Assembly (NCBI RefSeq): GCF_000711875.1
Contig: NZ_JONM01000015.1
Span: 41,118-105,117 of the forward strand
Length of the DNA: 64,000 nt
Source: Andreprevotia chitinilytica DSM 18519
GTDB lineage: Bacteria; Pseudomonadota; Gammaproteobacteria; Burkholderiales; Chitinibacteraceae
Direction: 5' to 3'
The translations under genes and the position numbers were made by a program. Each line of letters begins with the position of its first letter. Position 1 is the first letter of the stretch. Under the pieces are notes generated by a model. That model worked only from the letters and a program-made list of their open reading frames with translations, did no database searches and was not told where the DNA came from. Positions 7,893-18,225 of this stretch are shown here, one piece after another.

Positions 7893-10667
7893 ATGAGCAC
7901 CGCCCTGGAACAACTAGCCAAGAGCTTTGAACCCGCCGCCATCGAAGCCGCCTGGTACCCGCGCTGGGAGAGCGCCAACTATTTCAGCCCGAGCATGGAC
8001 ATGAACGCGCCGTCGTTCTGCATCCAGCTGCCGCCGCCGAACGTCACCGGCACGCTGCACATGGGGCATGCGTTCAACCAGACCATCATGGATGGCCTGA
8101 CCCGCTATCACCGCATGCGTGGCGACAACACGCTGTGGCTGCCCGGCACCGATCACGCAGGCATCGCGACGCAGATCGTCGTCGAGCGCCAGCTGGATGC
8201 GGCCGGCGTCAACCGCCACGCGCTGGGCCGCCCTGCCTTCATCGAGAAAGTGTGGGAATGGAAGCAGCAATCGGGCGACACCATCACCGGCCAGATGCGC
8301 CGCATGGGCGCCTCGGTGGATTGGGGCCGCGAATACTTCACGATGGACGACAAGATGTCGGGCTGCGTGAGCGAAGTGTTCGTCCGCCTGTATGAACAAG
8401 GCCTGATCTATCGCGGCAAGCGGCTGGTGAACTGGGACCCGGTGCTGGGCACGGCGGTCTCCGATCTGGAAGTGATCTCCGAAGAAGAAGATGGCCACCT
8501 GTGGCACATCCACTACCCGCTCAGCAGCGGTGAAGGCCAGTTGACCGTCGCCACTACCCGTCCGGAAACCTTGCTCGGCGACGTCGCCGTAATGGTGCAC
8601 CCGGAAGACGAGCGCTACGCCCACCTGATCGGCCAGACCGTCAAACTGCCGCTGTGCGACCGCGAGATTCCGATCATTGCCGATGATTACGTCGACAAGG
8701 AATTCGGCACTGGCGTGGTCAAGGTTACGCCAGCCCACGATTTCAACGACTACGCCGTCGGCCATCGCCACAAGCTTGACCAAATCTCCATCCTGACGCT
8801 GGATGCCAAGATCAACGAGAACGCGCCGGCCAAGTATCAAGGGCTGGATCGTTTCGCAGCCCGCAAGCTGGTCGTCGCCGATCTGGAAGCGCTGGGTCTG
8901 CTGGCCGAGATCAAGAAACACAAACTGATGGTGCCGCGCGGCGACCGTACCGGTTCGGTGATCGAGCCGATGCTGACCGACCAGTGGTTCGTGGCGATGA
9001 GCAAGCCGGACGAAACCGGCAAGAGCATCACCGAGAAAGCGCTGGAAGTGTTTGAAACCGGCGAAGTGCAGTTCGTGCCGGGCGACTGGATCAACACCTA
9101 CAACGCGTGGCTGAAGAACATTCAGGACTGGTGTATCTCGCGCCAGCTGTGGTGGGGCCACCAGATTCCGGCGTGGTACGACGCGGACGGCAAAGTCTAC
9201 GTGGCGCGCACCGAAGCCGAAGCGCTCGCTCAATCTGGCGGCAAGCCGCTCACCCGCGATCACGACGTGCTGGATACCTGGTTCAGCTCGGCGCTGGTGC
9301 CGTTCTCCTCGCTCGGCTGGCCGAACGAGACCAATGAACTCAAGGCGTTCCTGCCATCCAGCGTGCTCGTGACGGGCTACGACATCATCTTCTTCTGGGT
9401 CGCCCGGATGGTGATGATGACCAAGCACTTCACCGGCAAGGTGCCGTTCAAGCACGTGTATATCCACGGCCTGGTGCGCGATGGCGAAGGGCAGAAGATG
9501 TCCAAGTCCGAAGGCAACGTGCTCGATCCGGTCGACCTGATCGACGGCATTGCGCTCGAGCCGCTGCTGGAAAAACGTACCACCGGCCTGCGCCGCCCGG
9601 AAAAGGCCCCGCAAGTCGCTGCCAAGACGCAGAAGGAGTTCCCGGACGGTATCCCGGCCTATGGCGTGGATGCACTGCGTTTCACCTTTGCCTCGCTGGC
9701 GTCGCTGGGCCGCTCGATCAACTTCGACCAGAAGCGCTGCGAGGGCTACCGCAACTTCTGCAACAAGCTGTGGAACGCCACCCGCTTCGTGCTGATGAAT
9801 GTGGAAGGCAAGGATTGCGGCATGGAGCCGGGGGCCGAGCTGGAGTACGGCTTCGCGGATCGCTGGATCATCGGCAAGCTGCAAGAGGCCGAGAAGGCCG
9901 TCACGCTGGCGCTCGATACCTTCCGCTTCGACCTCGCCGCACACGCCATCTATGAGTTCGTCTGGAACGAGTATTGCGACTGGTATATCGAGCTGGCCAA
10001 GGTCTCGACCCAGCACGGCACGCCGGCGCAGCAACGCGCCACGCGCCTGACGCTGATCCGCGTGCTGGAAGTGATCCTGCGCCTCACCCATCCGATCATG
10101 CCGTTCATTACCGAAGAGTTGTGGCAAGTCGTTGCGCCGCTCGCCGGCAAGAAGAACACCGAGTCGCTGATGATCGCCGCGTGGCCGATTGCTGATGAAT
10201 CGAAGATCGATGCCGCTGCCAATGCCGACGTGGAAACGCTGAAAGCCCTGGCATTCGCCGCACGTAATCTGCGTGGCGAAATGGGCCTGAGCCCGGCGCA
10301 GAAGGTGCCGATGTTCCTGGAGGGCGATGCCTCGCTAGCCAAGTTCTCCGCCTACCTCGTGCCGTTGGCGAAGCTGTCCGAAGTCAACCTCGTCGCCAAG
10401 CTGCCGGAAGACGATGCGCCGGTTGCGGTAGCCCCATCGGCCCGCATGATGCTCAAGGTCGAAGTCGACAAGGCGGCGGAATCGGCCCGCTTGACCAAGG
10501 AAATCGCCAAGACCGACGACGGTTTGCAGAAGGTGAAGGCCAAGCTGGAAAAGCCGGGCTACATCGACAAGGCCCCGGCGCATCTGGTCGAGAAGGATCG
10601 TGCGCAAGTGGCTGAGCTGGAAGACAAGCTGGGCAAATTGCAGGCGCAGCTCGACAAACTGCGTTGA
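7893..10667 (+). CDS. valS: Valyl-tRNA synthetase
   Basis: Class I aminoacyl-tRNA synthetase that charges tRNA-Val with valine in the cytoplasm. 924 residues from the ATG at 7893 ([14 protein letters not shown]), normal for the bacterial form. The HIGH signature appears as HMGH at 56-59 after PPPNVTGTL, and KMSKS at 535-539 (followed by EGNVLDP). The editing domain ([10 protein letters not shown]) lies between them, and the C-terminus ends in the usual Lys/Glu-rich coiled coil. An in-frame extension to 7857 is unlikely because the -10 box overlaps it. A strong hairpin terminator follows. Confidence 0.97.
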   Translation: MSTALEQLAKSFEPAAIEAAWYPRWESANYFSPSMDMNAPSFCIQLPPPNVTGTLHMGHAFNQTIMDGLTRYHRMRGDNTLWLPGTDHAGIATQIVVERQLDAAGVNRHALGRPAFIEKVWEWKQQSGDTITGQMRRMGASVDWGREYFTMDDKMSGCVSEVFVRLYEQGLIYRGKRLVNWDPVLGTAVSDLEVISEEEDGHLWHIHYPLSSGEGQLTVATTRPETLLGDVAVMVHPEDERYAHLIGQTVKLPLCDREIPIIADDYVDKEFGTGVVKVTPAHDFNDYAVGHRHKLDQISILTLDAKINENAPAKYQGLDRFAARKLVVADLEALGLLAEIKKHKLMVPRGDRTGSVIEPMLTDQWFVAMSKPDETGKSITEKALEVFETGEVQFVPGDWINTYNAWLKNIQDWCISRQLWWGHQIPAWYDADGKVYVARTEAEALAQSGGKPLTRDHDVLDTWFSSALVPFSSLGWPNETNELKAFLPSSVLVTGYDIIFFWVARMVMMTKHFTGKVPFKHVYIHGLVRDGEGQKMSKSEGNVLDPVDLIDGIALEPLLEKRTTGLRRPEKAPQVAAKTQKEFPDGIPAYGVDALRFTFASLASLGRSINFDQKRCEGYRNFCNKLWNATRFVLMNVEGKDCGMEPGAELEYGFADRWIIGKLQEAEKAVTLALDTFRFDLAAHAIYEFVWNEYCDWYIELAKVSTQHGTPAQQRATRLTLIRVLEVILRLTHPIMPFITEELWQVVAPLAGKKNTESLMIAAWPIADESKIDAAANADVETLKALAFAARNLRGEMGLSPAQKVPMFLEGDASLAKFSAYLVPLAKLSEVNLVAKLPEDDAPVAVAPSARMMLKVEVDKAAESARLTKEIAKTDDGLQKVKAKLEKPGYIDKAPAHLVEKDRAQVAELEDKLGKLQAQLDKLR

Positions 10668-10689
10668 TGCTGATGTGCAGCTGATATGT

Positions 10690-10720
10690 AAAAAGGGCCG
10701 TCCCGAGGGATGGCCTTTTT
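10690..10720 (+). terminator. Rho-independent terminator of valS
   Basis: Hairpin AAAAAGGGCCGTCCC / GGGATGGCCTTTTT with a short loop and a T-run, 23 bases after the valS stop. Confidence 0.85.
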
Positions 10721-10771
10721 TACGTCCGCTCGATCAAGTCCGGGTCGGGCAGGTTCCGCAGCCAGCACGCT

Positions 10772-11038
10772 TCACGCCGCTTGTGGGGCGGGTTGGCGGT
10801 GGAGGGTGAAAGCAATGCGTGCCGGTGCAAGCGCCTCGATCACCATCCGCCCGCAAGCGCGATGTTGTTCGCCAGGCTGCAGCACGAAGTCCTGATTGCT
10901 GTCATCGGTGATCCACAACAAGCCTTCGATTACGTCGATACCTGCTGCGTCACTCACGATGACCCGCCCGGCCGGCAGGGCTTGCATTGCTACCTGCAAA
11001 TCATTCACCATCGAATTTACTGTCGAATTGTTCAACAT
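10772..11038 (-). CDS. DUF2917-type small protein
   Basis: An 88-residue soluble protein. The segment GLLWITDDSNQDFVLQPGE resembles the DUF2917 family, a small cupin-like beta protein of unknown function. It is divergent from the LysR-type gene at 11148, the usual arrangement for a regulator and its target, so it may be controlled by that regulator (inference). No signal peptide or membrane segment. Confidence 0.65.
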   Translation of the reverse strand: MLNNSTVNSMVNDLQVAMQALPAGRVIVSDAAGIDVIEGLLWITDDSNQDFVLQPGEQHRACGRMVIEALAPARIAFTLHRQPAPQAA

Positions 11039-11118
11039 GATTCACCTCTCCCTGCCGATGCGATAGCCGCGCTAACGCTATGGATGAATTGATTTTCGGC
11101 GTCATACAGGTGTTCCAC

Positions 11119-11131
11119 AAACGATTCGTTT
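11119..11131. promoter_or_regulatory. Short dyad between the divergent DUF2917 and LysR genes
   Basis: A 13-base palindrome AAACGATTCGTTT lies 17 bases before the LysR start. Possible operator for autoregulation; not a classical T-N11-A box. Confidence 0.25.
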
Positions 11132-11147
11132 TCATTGGATTGGTGAA

Positions 11148-12062
11148 TTGGACTCAACATTAAAAGCGCCCGGTCGCTTGCCGCCGCTGCCGGCCTTGCG
11201 TGCGTTTGAAGCGGCGGCGCGCCTGAGCAATATGGCGAGGGCGGCAGAAGAGCTGTTCGTCACGCCGGGGGCAGTCAGCCATCAGATCAAGGCGCTGGAA
11301 GAACAGCTGGGCTACGCGCTGTTCGTGCGCGAAGGGCGCGGTGTGCGCCTGACGGTGGAAGGGCGGCGTCTGGCGGTCAAGGTAAACGAGGCGCTGTGCG
11401 GCGTGAGTGCGGAGCTGGAAACGATTCGGCGTGAGCGGGAACGACCGCGCGTGGTGCTGACCAGCCTGCCCTCGTTTGCCGGCAAGTGGCTCACGCCGCG
11501 TTTGAGCCGTTTCATTGCGCGCTACCCGGATATCGAACTGTGGGTGCATGCCTCGAAAACACGCGAGGATCTCGCCGGGCAGGGCATCGATCTGGCGATC
11601 CGCGTCGGCTTCGGGCCGTGGCCGGGGCTGTATGCGCAACGCTTCATGGACGACGACTTTGTCGTGGTCGCGAGCCCGTTGTTGGCGGGTGGTTTGCAGC
11701 GACCAGGGGATCTGGCCGGCCGGAAGTTGCTGCGCTCGGATAACGAACCGTGGCGGCGCTGGTTCGATGCTGCCGGCCTCGCTGATTGGCCTGAGCCCCG
11801 GCAGGGCATCGTCTACAACGATTCGGCCTTGCTGGTGCAGGCCGCGGTCGAAGGGCAGGGCATTGCATTGGCGCGGCGCATGTTGATTCAGGATGAGCTG
11901 GCTGCCGGCACGCTGAAGCAATTGTTTGCCCTGACGGTGCCGATGGAGTGGCCGTATTGGCTGGTGACGGCCTCGCCACCACCGTACCGCCCGGCTTTGC
12001 AGGCGTTGATCGATTGGTTATGGGAGGAGGCTGGCGTGGATGAGCCGCCGCCGGTGGCCTAG
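11148..12062 (+). CDS. LysR-family regulator, GcvA-like
   Basis: A 304-residue DNA-binding regulator. The N-terminal winged helix (residues about 12-70: PLPALRAFEAAARLSN, then ELFVTPGAVSHQIKALEEQL) is followed by a periplasmic-binding-like effector domain. The PPLPALRAFEAAAR start is typical of the GcvA/AmpR-like subgroup. The start codon appears to be TTG at 11148; no in-frame ATG gives a full HTH. Effector and targets are unknown, but the divergent DUF2917 gene is a candidate. Confidence 0.85.
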   Translation: MDSTLKAPGRLPPLPALRAFEAAARLSNMARAAEELFVTPGAVSHQIKALEEQLGYALFVREGRGVRLTVEGRRLAVKVNEALCGVSAELETIRRERERPRVVLTSLPSFAGKWLTPRLSRFIARYPDIELWVHASKTREDLAGQGIDLAIRVGFGPWPGLYAQRFMDDDFVVVASPLLAGGLQRPGDLAGRKLLRSDNEPWRRWFDAAGLADWPEPRQGIVYNDSALLVQAAVEGQGIALARRMLIQDELAAGTLKQLFALTVPMEWPYWLVTASPPPYRPALQALIDWLWEEAGVDEPPPVA

Positions 12063-12096
12063 GCCAATACTGGATATGTCGGTGTGTTGTGCCGCC

Positions 12097-12777
12097 TCAG
12101 CGGCCGCCACCATGACCGCCACCTTCACCATGCCCTTGACCGACCCCTTTGGCCCCGGATGAATGGCTGGCGCCGTGATCGCCGTCCTTGCCTGTGTGGC
12201 TGTGATGGCCGGATTTGCCCGCGTGGCCATGGTGACCGTGCTGATCATGATGACCGGCATGGCTAGCGTGGCTATGGGTGTGGAGCGCGCTCATCAGTCT
12301 GCCGAGCTTCACGCCCATCGAGTGGGCGATCTCGCCCCAACCCATCCCGCTTGAACGCTGGGTCAAGACCCCCTTCAGGCTCACCGGTTGCCCGGCTTTG
12401 TTGACGACGGAGCCGCCAACCAGCGCGGCATCGATTTGTGCCGGGCTTGGATTCCTGATGCCTTGCTGCCGGAGCGATTCACGCGCCAAAGCGAGCGCGA
12501 TGGTGGTGTCGCCCGGGCTGAGCTTGCTGGCTGGGGTAAATGAGGTGGTCGTACCGGTACTGCTGGTGAGGGTGATCGAGCTGCCGCTCTCCAGTCCGGT
12601 GACCAAGGCCGTGGCATTGCTCTTGGAGCCGCTCCAGCTCGTGAAGAGGCTGACAGTGCGTGCGTTATCCGGCTGGGTGAGGGAGGTCGTGGCCGTATCG
12701 CTGTCTGCGGCGATGGCGGTCGGGCCGGCTGCCAGTGCACCCGCCATGATGAGCACCAATGACATATGCCGATTCAT
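12097..12777 (-). CDS. Secreted protein with a His/Gly-rich C-terminal tail
   Basis: 226 residues from the ATG at 12777 (MNRHMSLVLIMAGALAAGPTAIAADS), a clear Sec signal peptide cleaved after AIA; a longer frame starts at 12807. The middle is Ser/Thr-rich and not recognised. From about residue 170 the chain is a low-complexity run of His, Gly, Ser and Lys (HSHASHAGHHDQHGHHGHAG), which suggests binding of Ni, Zn or Cu ions in the periplasm or outside the cell. No metal transporter is next to it. Function unknown. Confidence 0.7.
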   Translation of the reverse strand: MNRHMSLVLIMAGALAAGPTAIAADSDTATTSLTQPDNARTVSLFTSWSGSKSNATALVTGLESGSSITLTSSTGTTTSFTPASKLSPGDTTIALALARESLRQQGIRNPSPAQIDAALVGGSVVNKAGQPVSLKGVLTQRSSGMGWGEIAHSMGVKLGRLMSALHTHSHASHAGHHDQHGHHGHAGKSGHHSHTGKDGDHGASHSSGAKGVGQGHGEGGGHGGGR

Positions 12778-12944
12778 GATGGCTACCCCCAAACGCGTAA
12801 AGAACATCTTTATTAATCTACCCCGCTGAATGGGGGGCGGGGGTGATGTCCGTTACTTTCTCCGCTGCGTGGCTTTCTGCGGAGAATGGCGGATTGCTGA
12901 CTATGCTGTAGTAGCTTAGCCGTGGACTACATAAGGAGTCGGAC

Positions 12945-14564
12945 ATGTCGTTGAAAATCAAAGCCTGGTGTCTTTCCGCGTTGGTCTTGCTCGCCTTGGT
13001 CGGCATCATGTTGATCGGCCTCTATACGATGAAAACAGGGGCCAATGAAGACAATAAGGCGCGCATCCAGCAATTGATGACCAGCGCTTATTCAACCATC
13101 GTGCAGCTCGAAAACCTGGCGGCAGCCGGCAAGCTGACCGATGAGCAAGCCAAGGCCATCGCCACGCAAATCCTGCGTGAGAACAAATTCCACAAATCCG
13201 AATATGTTTATGTGACCGACGAAAAGTTGGTCTTTGTCGCCACGCCGCTCGATCCGCAGCTGCATGGCACCAGCTTCAATGATTTCAAGGATGCCCAAGG
13301 CGGCAGCGTCGGGGCGATTGCCAAGGCGGCGCTGGATAAATCCGGTGGTGCCATGACGGAGTACTGGTGGAATTCGGCGCGGGACGGCAAGGTGGTTGAT
13401 CTCTTGTCGGTAGCGATCCAGACGCCCAAATGGCACTGGATCGTCGGCGACGGCGTGAGCTTCGCCGAGGCGAATTCCCGCTTCTGGAGCAACGCGCGCT
13501 GGCAAGTCCTCATCTGTCTGGCGGTGGCGGGGCTGGTGGCCGTGGTGCTGCTGACCTCGGTCGGTAAGCTGCTGGCTGCCTTGGGCGGCGAGCCCGGCGA
13601 GGTGCTGGAACTGGTCCAAGGCGTTGCCGATGGCGATCTTTCCGCTCGGGCGACTCGCGCCGGTGCGCCACCACGCAGTATCTACGGATCGGTGGTGCAA
13701 ATGCGCGATGCCTTGCGCGGGGTGATGAACCAGCTCTCCCAGGCGATCACATCCATGCACCGCACCTGCGACGAAATCGTCGGCAAGGCCGAAGGCAGCA
13801 ACCGTCTGGTCGAAGCGCAAAGTCAGGCGGCGGGCCGGATTGCCCAGACCACCGACCAGTTCGTCGCGCAGACGCAAACGGCAGCCGAACAAGCGGATAC
13901 CGCCCGCCAGCAAAGCGAAACCGCGACGGATATCTCTGCCAAGGGGCAGACGGTGATTTCATCCGCAGTATCCCGCCTGACCGAGACCGAGCAGGCTGTT
14001 GGCGATACGCAAGCCGGCATCGACGAGCTGGCACAACGGGTAGTGAGCATCTCGGCGGTGATCGCGGTGATTCGCGATGTGGCCGAGCAAACCAATTTGC
14101 TGGCGCTGAACGCGGCCATTGAAGCAGCACGCGCTGGCGAGCAAGGGCGCGGCTTCGCCGTGGTGGCCGATGAAGTGCGCAAGCTGGCCGAACGCACTAG
14201 CACGGCCACGAAGGAAATCGGCCAGACCATCAATAGCGTGCAAGACAGCAGTCAGAGCGCCAAGGCGCGCATGGACGACATGGTGCTGCAGCTGAAAGAA
14301 GCCATCCGCCAGGCCCGCGAAGGGGGCGAGGCCGTCAAGGCGATCCGGCAAGAGACTGAAGCGACAGCGCGGGTGGTCGAGGTGATCGGGCAGGCACTCA
14401 ACGAACAGGTCGAATCAAGTCGGGCGATTCGCAATGACGTGGACGAGGTGGCGCAGTCCACATCCGGCACCCTGGCTGCGGCACAGGGGACGATGTCATC
14501 GGCTACGTCGATCAAGGCGGTGTCTGACCAACTGGCTGAGTTGGTGCGCCAGTTCAGACTTTGA
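12945..14564 (+). CDS. Methyl-accepting chemotaxis protein with a single Cache sensor domain
   Basis: 539 residues. A first membrane helix (about 8-27) precedes a periplasmic region of about 155 residues with the sCache_2 look ([49 protein letters not shown]). A second helix (about 186-205), a HAMP linker and the signalling coiled coil with [20 protein letters not shown] follow. Cache domains of this class bind small organic acids or amino acids in known cases. The ribosome site AAGGAG sits 8 bases before the ATG. Single gene, not part of the cluster at 1-7191. Confidence 0.94.
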   Translation: MSLKIKAWCLSALVLLALVGIMLIGLYTMKTGANEDNKARIQQLMTSAYSTIVQLENLAAAGKLTDEQAKAIATQILRENKFHKSEYVYVTDEKLVFVATPLDPQLHGTSFNDFKDAQGGSVGAIAKAALDKSGGAMTEYWWNSARDGKVVDLLSVAIQTPKWHWIVGDGVSFAEANSRFWSNARWQVLICLAVAGLVAVVLLTSVGKLLAALGGEPGEVLELVQGVADGDLSARATRAGAPPRSIYGSVVQMRDALRGVMNQLSQAITSMHRTCDEIVGKAEGSNRLVEAQSQAAGRIAQTTDQFVAQTQTAAEQADTARQQSETATDISAKGQTVISSAVSRLTETEQAVGDTQAGIDELAQRVVSISAVIAVIRDVAEQTNLLALNAAIEAARAGEQGRGFAVVADEVRKLAERTSTATKEIGQTINSVQDSSQSAKARMDDMVLQLKEAIRQAREGGEAVKAIRQETEATARVVEVIGQALNEQVESSRAIRNDVDEVAQSTSGTLAAAQGTMSSATSIKAVSDQLAELVRQFRL

Positions 14565-14599
14565 TCGCGCCTTGCATTGATCGCAGGGGGCATCCACTC

Positions 14600-14626
14600 A
14601 AACCGGGGCTTTTGCCCCGGTTTTTG
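14600..14626 (+). terminator. Rho-independent terminator of the Cache chemoreceptor
   Basis: Stem AAACCGGGGC / GCCCCGGTTT around a TTTT loop followed by T residues, 36 bases after the stop. Confidence 0.9.
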
Positions 14627-14787
14627 TTTGTCGACGACTTGGTCAACGCACTGCCCGGCGCTTGTGATGCCGCATATCAGTTGACCTGAGCACACGTGAA
14701 AATTGCCGGGGATCATGTGTATGTCATCACTGTTAAACGGAGTGGCGTGGCGGCACCATGGCCCCATCGAATACAAGGAGCAACGCC

Positions 14788-15459
14788 ATGTCTGACCCGA
14801 AACTTCACCCCATGATCCTGACTGCGGCCGGCGCAGTGATTCTTGCGAGCGGCGTCGGCATCGCCCACTGGATGGGCTGGGTTGGCAACACGTCGACCAC
14901 AGCGGCCTCCCAACCGGTCGCCAGTGTCGTCGCCCTGGCGGCCACGCCGGAACCCACCGCGATTCCGACGCTTGCTCCAACCCAAGCCCCGAGCGCGGCT
15001 CCCTCACAGGCTCCGACGGTCGCGCCTACGCCGAAGTCCCACAAGTATCGTCCAACGACCCGCCCGGCAGTGCCGCCGGCGCAAGCCAAGCCCGGCGTGG
15101 TCGAGCCGGAGCCGACCAAGATCGTCTGCAGCAGCTGCGGTCGCGTGCTGAGCGTGCGCCAGGTTGAAAAAGCCGGTGGAGCAACGGGCGGTGGCGCGGT
15201 TGTCGGCGGTGTGGTCGGTGGCGTAGTGGGTCACCAGATCGGTAACGGCCGCGGCAACGACGTCGCCACGGTGCTCGGCGCGATCGGCGGGGCGATTGCC
15301 GGCCATCAGGTCGAAAAGCAAGTTCGCAAGACGCACGAGTATCTGGTCAGCGTGCGCTTTGACGACGGTAGCGAGCGCACCATCACCTATAAGGAACAGC
15401 CGGGCGTGTCTGCAGGCGACCGCGTGCGCTTGCGTGACGGTCAGCTGGTGCAGGAATGA
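14788..15459 (+). CDS. Glycine-zipper (2TM, 17-kDa antigen-like) membrane protein
   Basis: 223 residues from the ATG at 14788, which has AAGGAG upstream; an earlier in-frame ATG at 14758 has none. An N-terminal membrane anchor (about 8-31) is followed by a Pro/Ala/Thr-rich spacer with repeated AP/PT units, a CSSCGR motif, then a glycine-zipper region (about 135-180: GGGAVVGGVVGGVVGHQIG, GAIGGAIAGHQ) as in SlyB-like and Rickettsia 17-kDa proteins, and a short beta-rich tail. Likely an envelope protein; exact role unknown. Confidence 0.8.
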   Translation: MSDPKLHPMILTAAGAVILASGVGIAHWMGWVGNTSTTAASQPVASVVALAATPEPTAIPTLAPTQAPSAAPSQAPTVAPTPKSHKYRPTTRPAVPPAQAKPGVVEPEPTKIVCSSCGRVLSVRQVEKAGGATGGGAVVGGVVGGVVGHQIGNGRGNDVATVLGAIGGAIAGHQVEKQVRKTHEYLVSVRFDDGSERTITYKEQPGVSAGDRVRLRDGQLVQE

Positions 15460-15490
15460 TCCCGGTCGCGTTCTGACGTGTTTTCTGAGC

Positions 15491-15521
15491 GACAAAAGCC
15501 CGGCAATGCCGGGCTTTTGTC
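15491..15521. terminator. Bidirectional terminator between convergent genes
   Basis: Near-perfect hairpin GACAAAAGCCCGGC / GCCGGGCTTTTGTC with loop AAT. It lies between the stops of the glycine-zipper gene and the minus-strand gene at 15532, so it can serve both. Confidence 0.9.
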
Positions 15522-15531
15522 GCGTAGCGGG

Positions 15532-15834
15532 TTAATGGAAATCCTGTCGGGCCAGCGGTTTGGCGCGCTCGATCAACGAGCTCATGATGGCGATCACGGT
15601 CTTGCGTGTTTCGCGGCTATCGACCCGTTCGAAATTCTCGTCCAGTGCTTCATACACGTCGCAAGCCAGATGGAACAGCAACGCCTGCTCCTGCTCGTTG
15701 GCCCGCGGCAAGTAGTAATTGATTTCGTCCACGATGTGGTCTGCCAGCTCGTCCGGGAACGTTGCTTTGGCAGTCAGGATGCGGTCCATCAGCCGCACGC
15801 CGATCACGCCGAGGGATAAGAGCTGTACCGCCAT
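15532..15834 (-). CDS. Small conserved-looking protein of unknown function
   Basis: A 100-residue, mostly helical, soluble protein (MAVQLLSLGVIGVRLMDRIL; DELADHIVDEINYYLPRANE). No signal peptide, no known motif. Supported by codon use, by the terminator facing its end, and by lack of an alternative gene. Function not recognised. Confidence 0.6.
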   Translation of the reverse strand: MAVQLLSLGVIGVRLMDRILTAKATFPDELADHIVDEINYYLPRANEQEQALLFHLACDVYEALDENFERVDSRETRKTVIAIMSSLIERAKPLARQDFH

Positions 15835-16059
15835 ATCGTGCCTCCTGCGGGGGCGAGAGTGGCGCAGTGCGCCGGATTCAAAGGTGGTTGATTAATTGAA
15901 TAATTCCACTCTAGCCCACGCCCCTGCACCGCCCATCGGCTTACCGGCCGTACCCGACGAACGCGTCAAGGCGCGGGCCTAGGGGATAGTCTGTAACGAC
16001 AATTACTGATGCGATGGCTACATTGCGTTGCACCAACCTAGGCTCGGAGTGTTTTTGAT

Positions 16060-17886
16060 ATGTGTGGCATCGTCGGCGCGATTTCGGATCGTAATGTCCT
16101 CCCCATGTTGTTAGCGGGGCTCGCCCGGCTTGAATATCGCGGTTATGACTCCAGTGGTGTAGCGCTGGGCGGCGCAGGAGGCGATTTCCGCCGCATCCGC
16201 GTGGCCGGCCGCGTGGCCGAACTGACCGAACGTGCCGATGGCGCATCCGGTACCCGTGGCATTGCCCACACCCGCTGGGCGACGCACGGCGTGCCGTCCG
16301 AGGCTAATGCCCACCCCCATCTGGGCGGCGATAGCGTGATGGTCGTCCACAACGGCATCATCGAAAACCATCAACCACTGCGCGAGTCGCTGATTGCGCG
16401 TGGCTACACCTTCACCTCCGAAACCGATACCGAAGTCATCGCCCATCTGGTGCATGCCGAGCTGCAAAAAACCGGCGATCTGCTCGCTGCCGTGCGCGCC
16501 ACATTGCCGCAATTGCATGGCGCTTATGCCATCGGCGTCATTGGTCGCGATGATCCCAACCGCCTGATTTGTGCCCGTCTTGGCAGTCCGCTGGTGCTGG
16601 GTCTTGGCTTTGGCGAGCAATATTTCGCCTCTGATATCGCCGCCTTGCTGCCGCTCACCCAACGCGTGATCTACCTGGAAGAAGGCGAACTGGCCGACGT
16701 GCGTCGCGATAGCGTGCAAGTCTTCTCCGCCGACGGCACGAAAGTCGAACGCACCGCCCGCACCATCGACGTGCAGCCTGACGCGGCCGAGCTGGGCCAA
16801 TACCGGCACTACATGCAGAAGGAAATCTTCGAGCAGCCGACCGCCCTCACCAATACCCTGCAACGCGCGCTTGAACTCAACTGCGCACCGGAAGTGTTCG
16901 GCCCGACCGCTGGCGCTGTATTTCAGTCCACCCCGGCCATTCGCATCATTGCCTGTGGCTCCAGCTATCACGCCGGCTTGACGGCGCGTTACTGGATCGA
17001 AGAATGGACCGGCGTACCGGTCAGTGTCGAAATCGCCAGCGAGTATCGCTATCGCCAAAACATCGAGGCCGATGGCACGCTGGTCATCGCCATTTCGCAA
17101 TCCGGCGAAACCGCTGATCTGCTAGCCGCCGTCCGCTCGGCACGTGAACGCGGCGCGATCAAGGTGCTGGCGCTGTGCAACGTGCCGCACTCCACGCTGA
17201 CGCGCGAATCCGACCTCGTGTTTCTGACCCAGGCCGGCATCGAAATCGGCGTGGCGTCGACCAAAGCCTTCATCACCCAACTCGCCGCGCTCTATGTTTT
17301 TGGCGTTTCACTGGCCCGCGCCCGCGTCAGCCTGCCGGACGAGAAGCTGGAAGAGCTCATCGGCTGGCTGCCCAAGCTGCCGTTGCTGGCGCAGGAGGCG
17401 CTGGCACTGGAGCCGGAACTGGAAGCCTGGGCACACGAGCTATCCCACGACCACAACGCCCTGTTCCTCGGCCGTCATACCCTGTTCCCGATCGCACTGG
17501 AAGGCGCGCTCAAGCTCAAGGAAATCGCCTACATCCATGCGGAAGGCTATGCCGGTGGCGAGCTGAAACACGGTCCGCTAGCGCTGGTGGATGAAGAAAT
17601 GCCGGTGATCGTCTGCGCTGGCAAAGAAGCGGTGCCGGACAAGCTCGCGTCCAACCTGCGCGAAGTGCAAGCCCGTGGCGGCCGGGTTTACCTGATCGCC
17701 GAACCGGGCTGCGAAGCACTGGCCGACGGCGTACACCGCGTTCTGACCTTGCCGCAATCCTCCGGCCCGCTGGCCGCGCTGACCCTGACGCTACCGCTGC
17801 AATTACTCGCCTATCACACAGCCTGCCGCAAGGGCACCGACGTGGACAAGCCGCGCAACCTCGCAAAATCCGTGACAGTCGAATAA
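16060..17886 (+). CDS. glmS: Glutamine-fructose-6-phosphate aminotransferase
   Basis: Makes glucosamine-6-phosphate from fructose-6-phosphate and glutamine, the first step to UDP-GlcNAc for peptidoglycan and LPS. 608 residues, the normal length. Cys2 after Met1 is the amidotransferase nucleophile (MCGIVGAISDRNVLP); EYRGYDSSG and the HTRWATHG segment belong to the same domain. Two SIS domains follow (IACGSSYHAGL; ISQSGETADLLAAV) and the C-terminus DKPRNLAKSVTVE is classic. No glmU is adjacent. No glmS ribozyme-like leader is evident. Confidence 0.98.
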   Translation: MCGIVGAISDRNVLPMLLAGLARLEYRGYDSSGVALGGAGGDFRRIRVAGRVAELTERADGASGTRGIAHTRWATHGVPSEANAHPHLGGDSVMVVHNGIIENHQPLRESLIARGYTFTSETDTEVIAHLVHAELQKTGDLLAAVRATLPQLHGAYAIGVIGRDDPNRLICARLGSPLVLGLGFGEQYFASDIAALLPLTQRVIYLEEGELADVRRDSVQVFSADGTKVERTARTIDVQPDAAELGQYRHYMQKEIFEQPTALTNTLQRALELNCAPEVFGPTAGAVFQSTPAIRIIACGSSYHAGLTARYWIEEWTGVPVSVEIASEYRYRQNIEADGTLVIAISQSGETADLLAAVRSARERGAIKVLALCNVPHSTLTRESDLVFLTQAGIEIGVASTKAFITQLAALYVFGVSLARARVSLPDEKLEELIGWLPKLPLLAQEALALEPELEAWAHELSHDHNALFLGRHTLFPIALEGALKLKEIAYIHAEGYAGGELKHGPLALVDEEMPVIVCAGKEAVPDKLASNLREVQARGGRVYLIAEPGCEALADGVHRVLTLPQSSGPLAALTLTLPLQLLAYHTACRKGTDVDKPRNLAKSVTVE

Positions 17887-18045
17887 GACGATCGGTTTGC
17901 AAGAGCATGATGTTCACGCTTGTTAAAGCCGTGAACAATCATCAGCTCCCCTGCCTTTCTCGCAGCGCGCTGCCAACATCGTCGCGCTGCGGGGAGAGCA
18001 TCATTCAGTTCCATCGAAGAACCGAACCGTCAAACACGATTCGGT

Positions 18046-18225
18046 TTACCGGCTAACGCGGACCTGCTTGTAAGTCACTCGGCCATCGGGCTTTACACTG
18101 CGGATTACGTGGTTTCTAGCGCCACATAGCGGGCAGCGAAACAGCTCACCCTGTCCTTCGTTTTGGACGGTGACTTCTTCCAGCTTCCACCGTGCGCCGC
18201 AAGACTGATTGATACAGGTAAACAT
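18046..18225 (-). CDS. Small zinc-ribbon protein (59 aa)
   Basis: A short gene read directly from the sequence. It encodes MFTCINQSCGARWKLEEV, continues through FRCPLCGARNHVIRSVKPDG and ends YKQVRVSR. Cys4/Cys9 and Cys31/Cys34 form a two-knuckle zinc site. The ATG at 18225 has a GGAG ribosome site 6-9 bases upstream, and the reading frame ends with TAA before the glmS end region. Such small zinc ribbons often bind nucleic acid or a partner protein. Its role is unknown. Confidence 0.72.
   Translation of the reverse strand: MFTCINQSCGARWKLEEVTVQNEGQGELFRCPLCGARNHVIRSVKPDGRVTYKQVRVSR

Noticed and set aside
7914..10127. Long minus-strand ORF (737 codons) across valS
   Set aside because: It is antisense to a complete valyl-tRNA synthetase; high GC makes long mirror frames, and the product has no domain.
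15900..16059. Possible glmS riboswitch/ribozyme leader
   Set aside because: No glmS-ribozyme core is seen in this leader, and the ribozyme is mainly found in Firmicutes.
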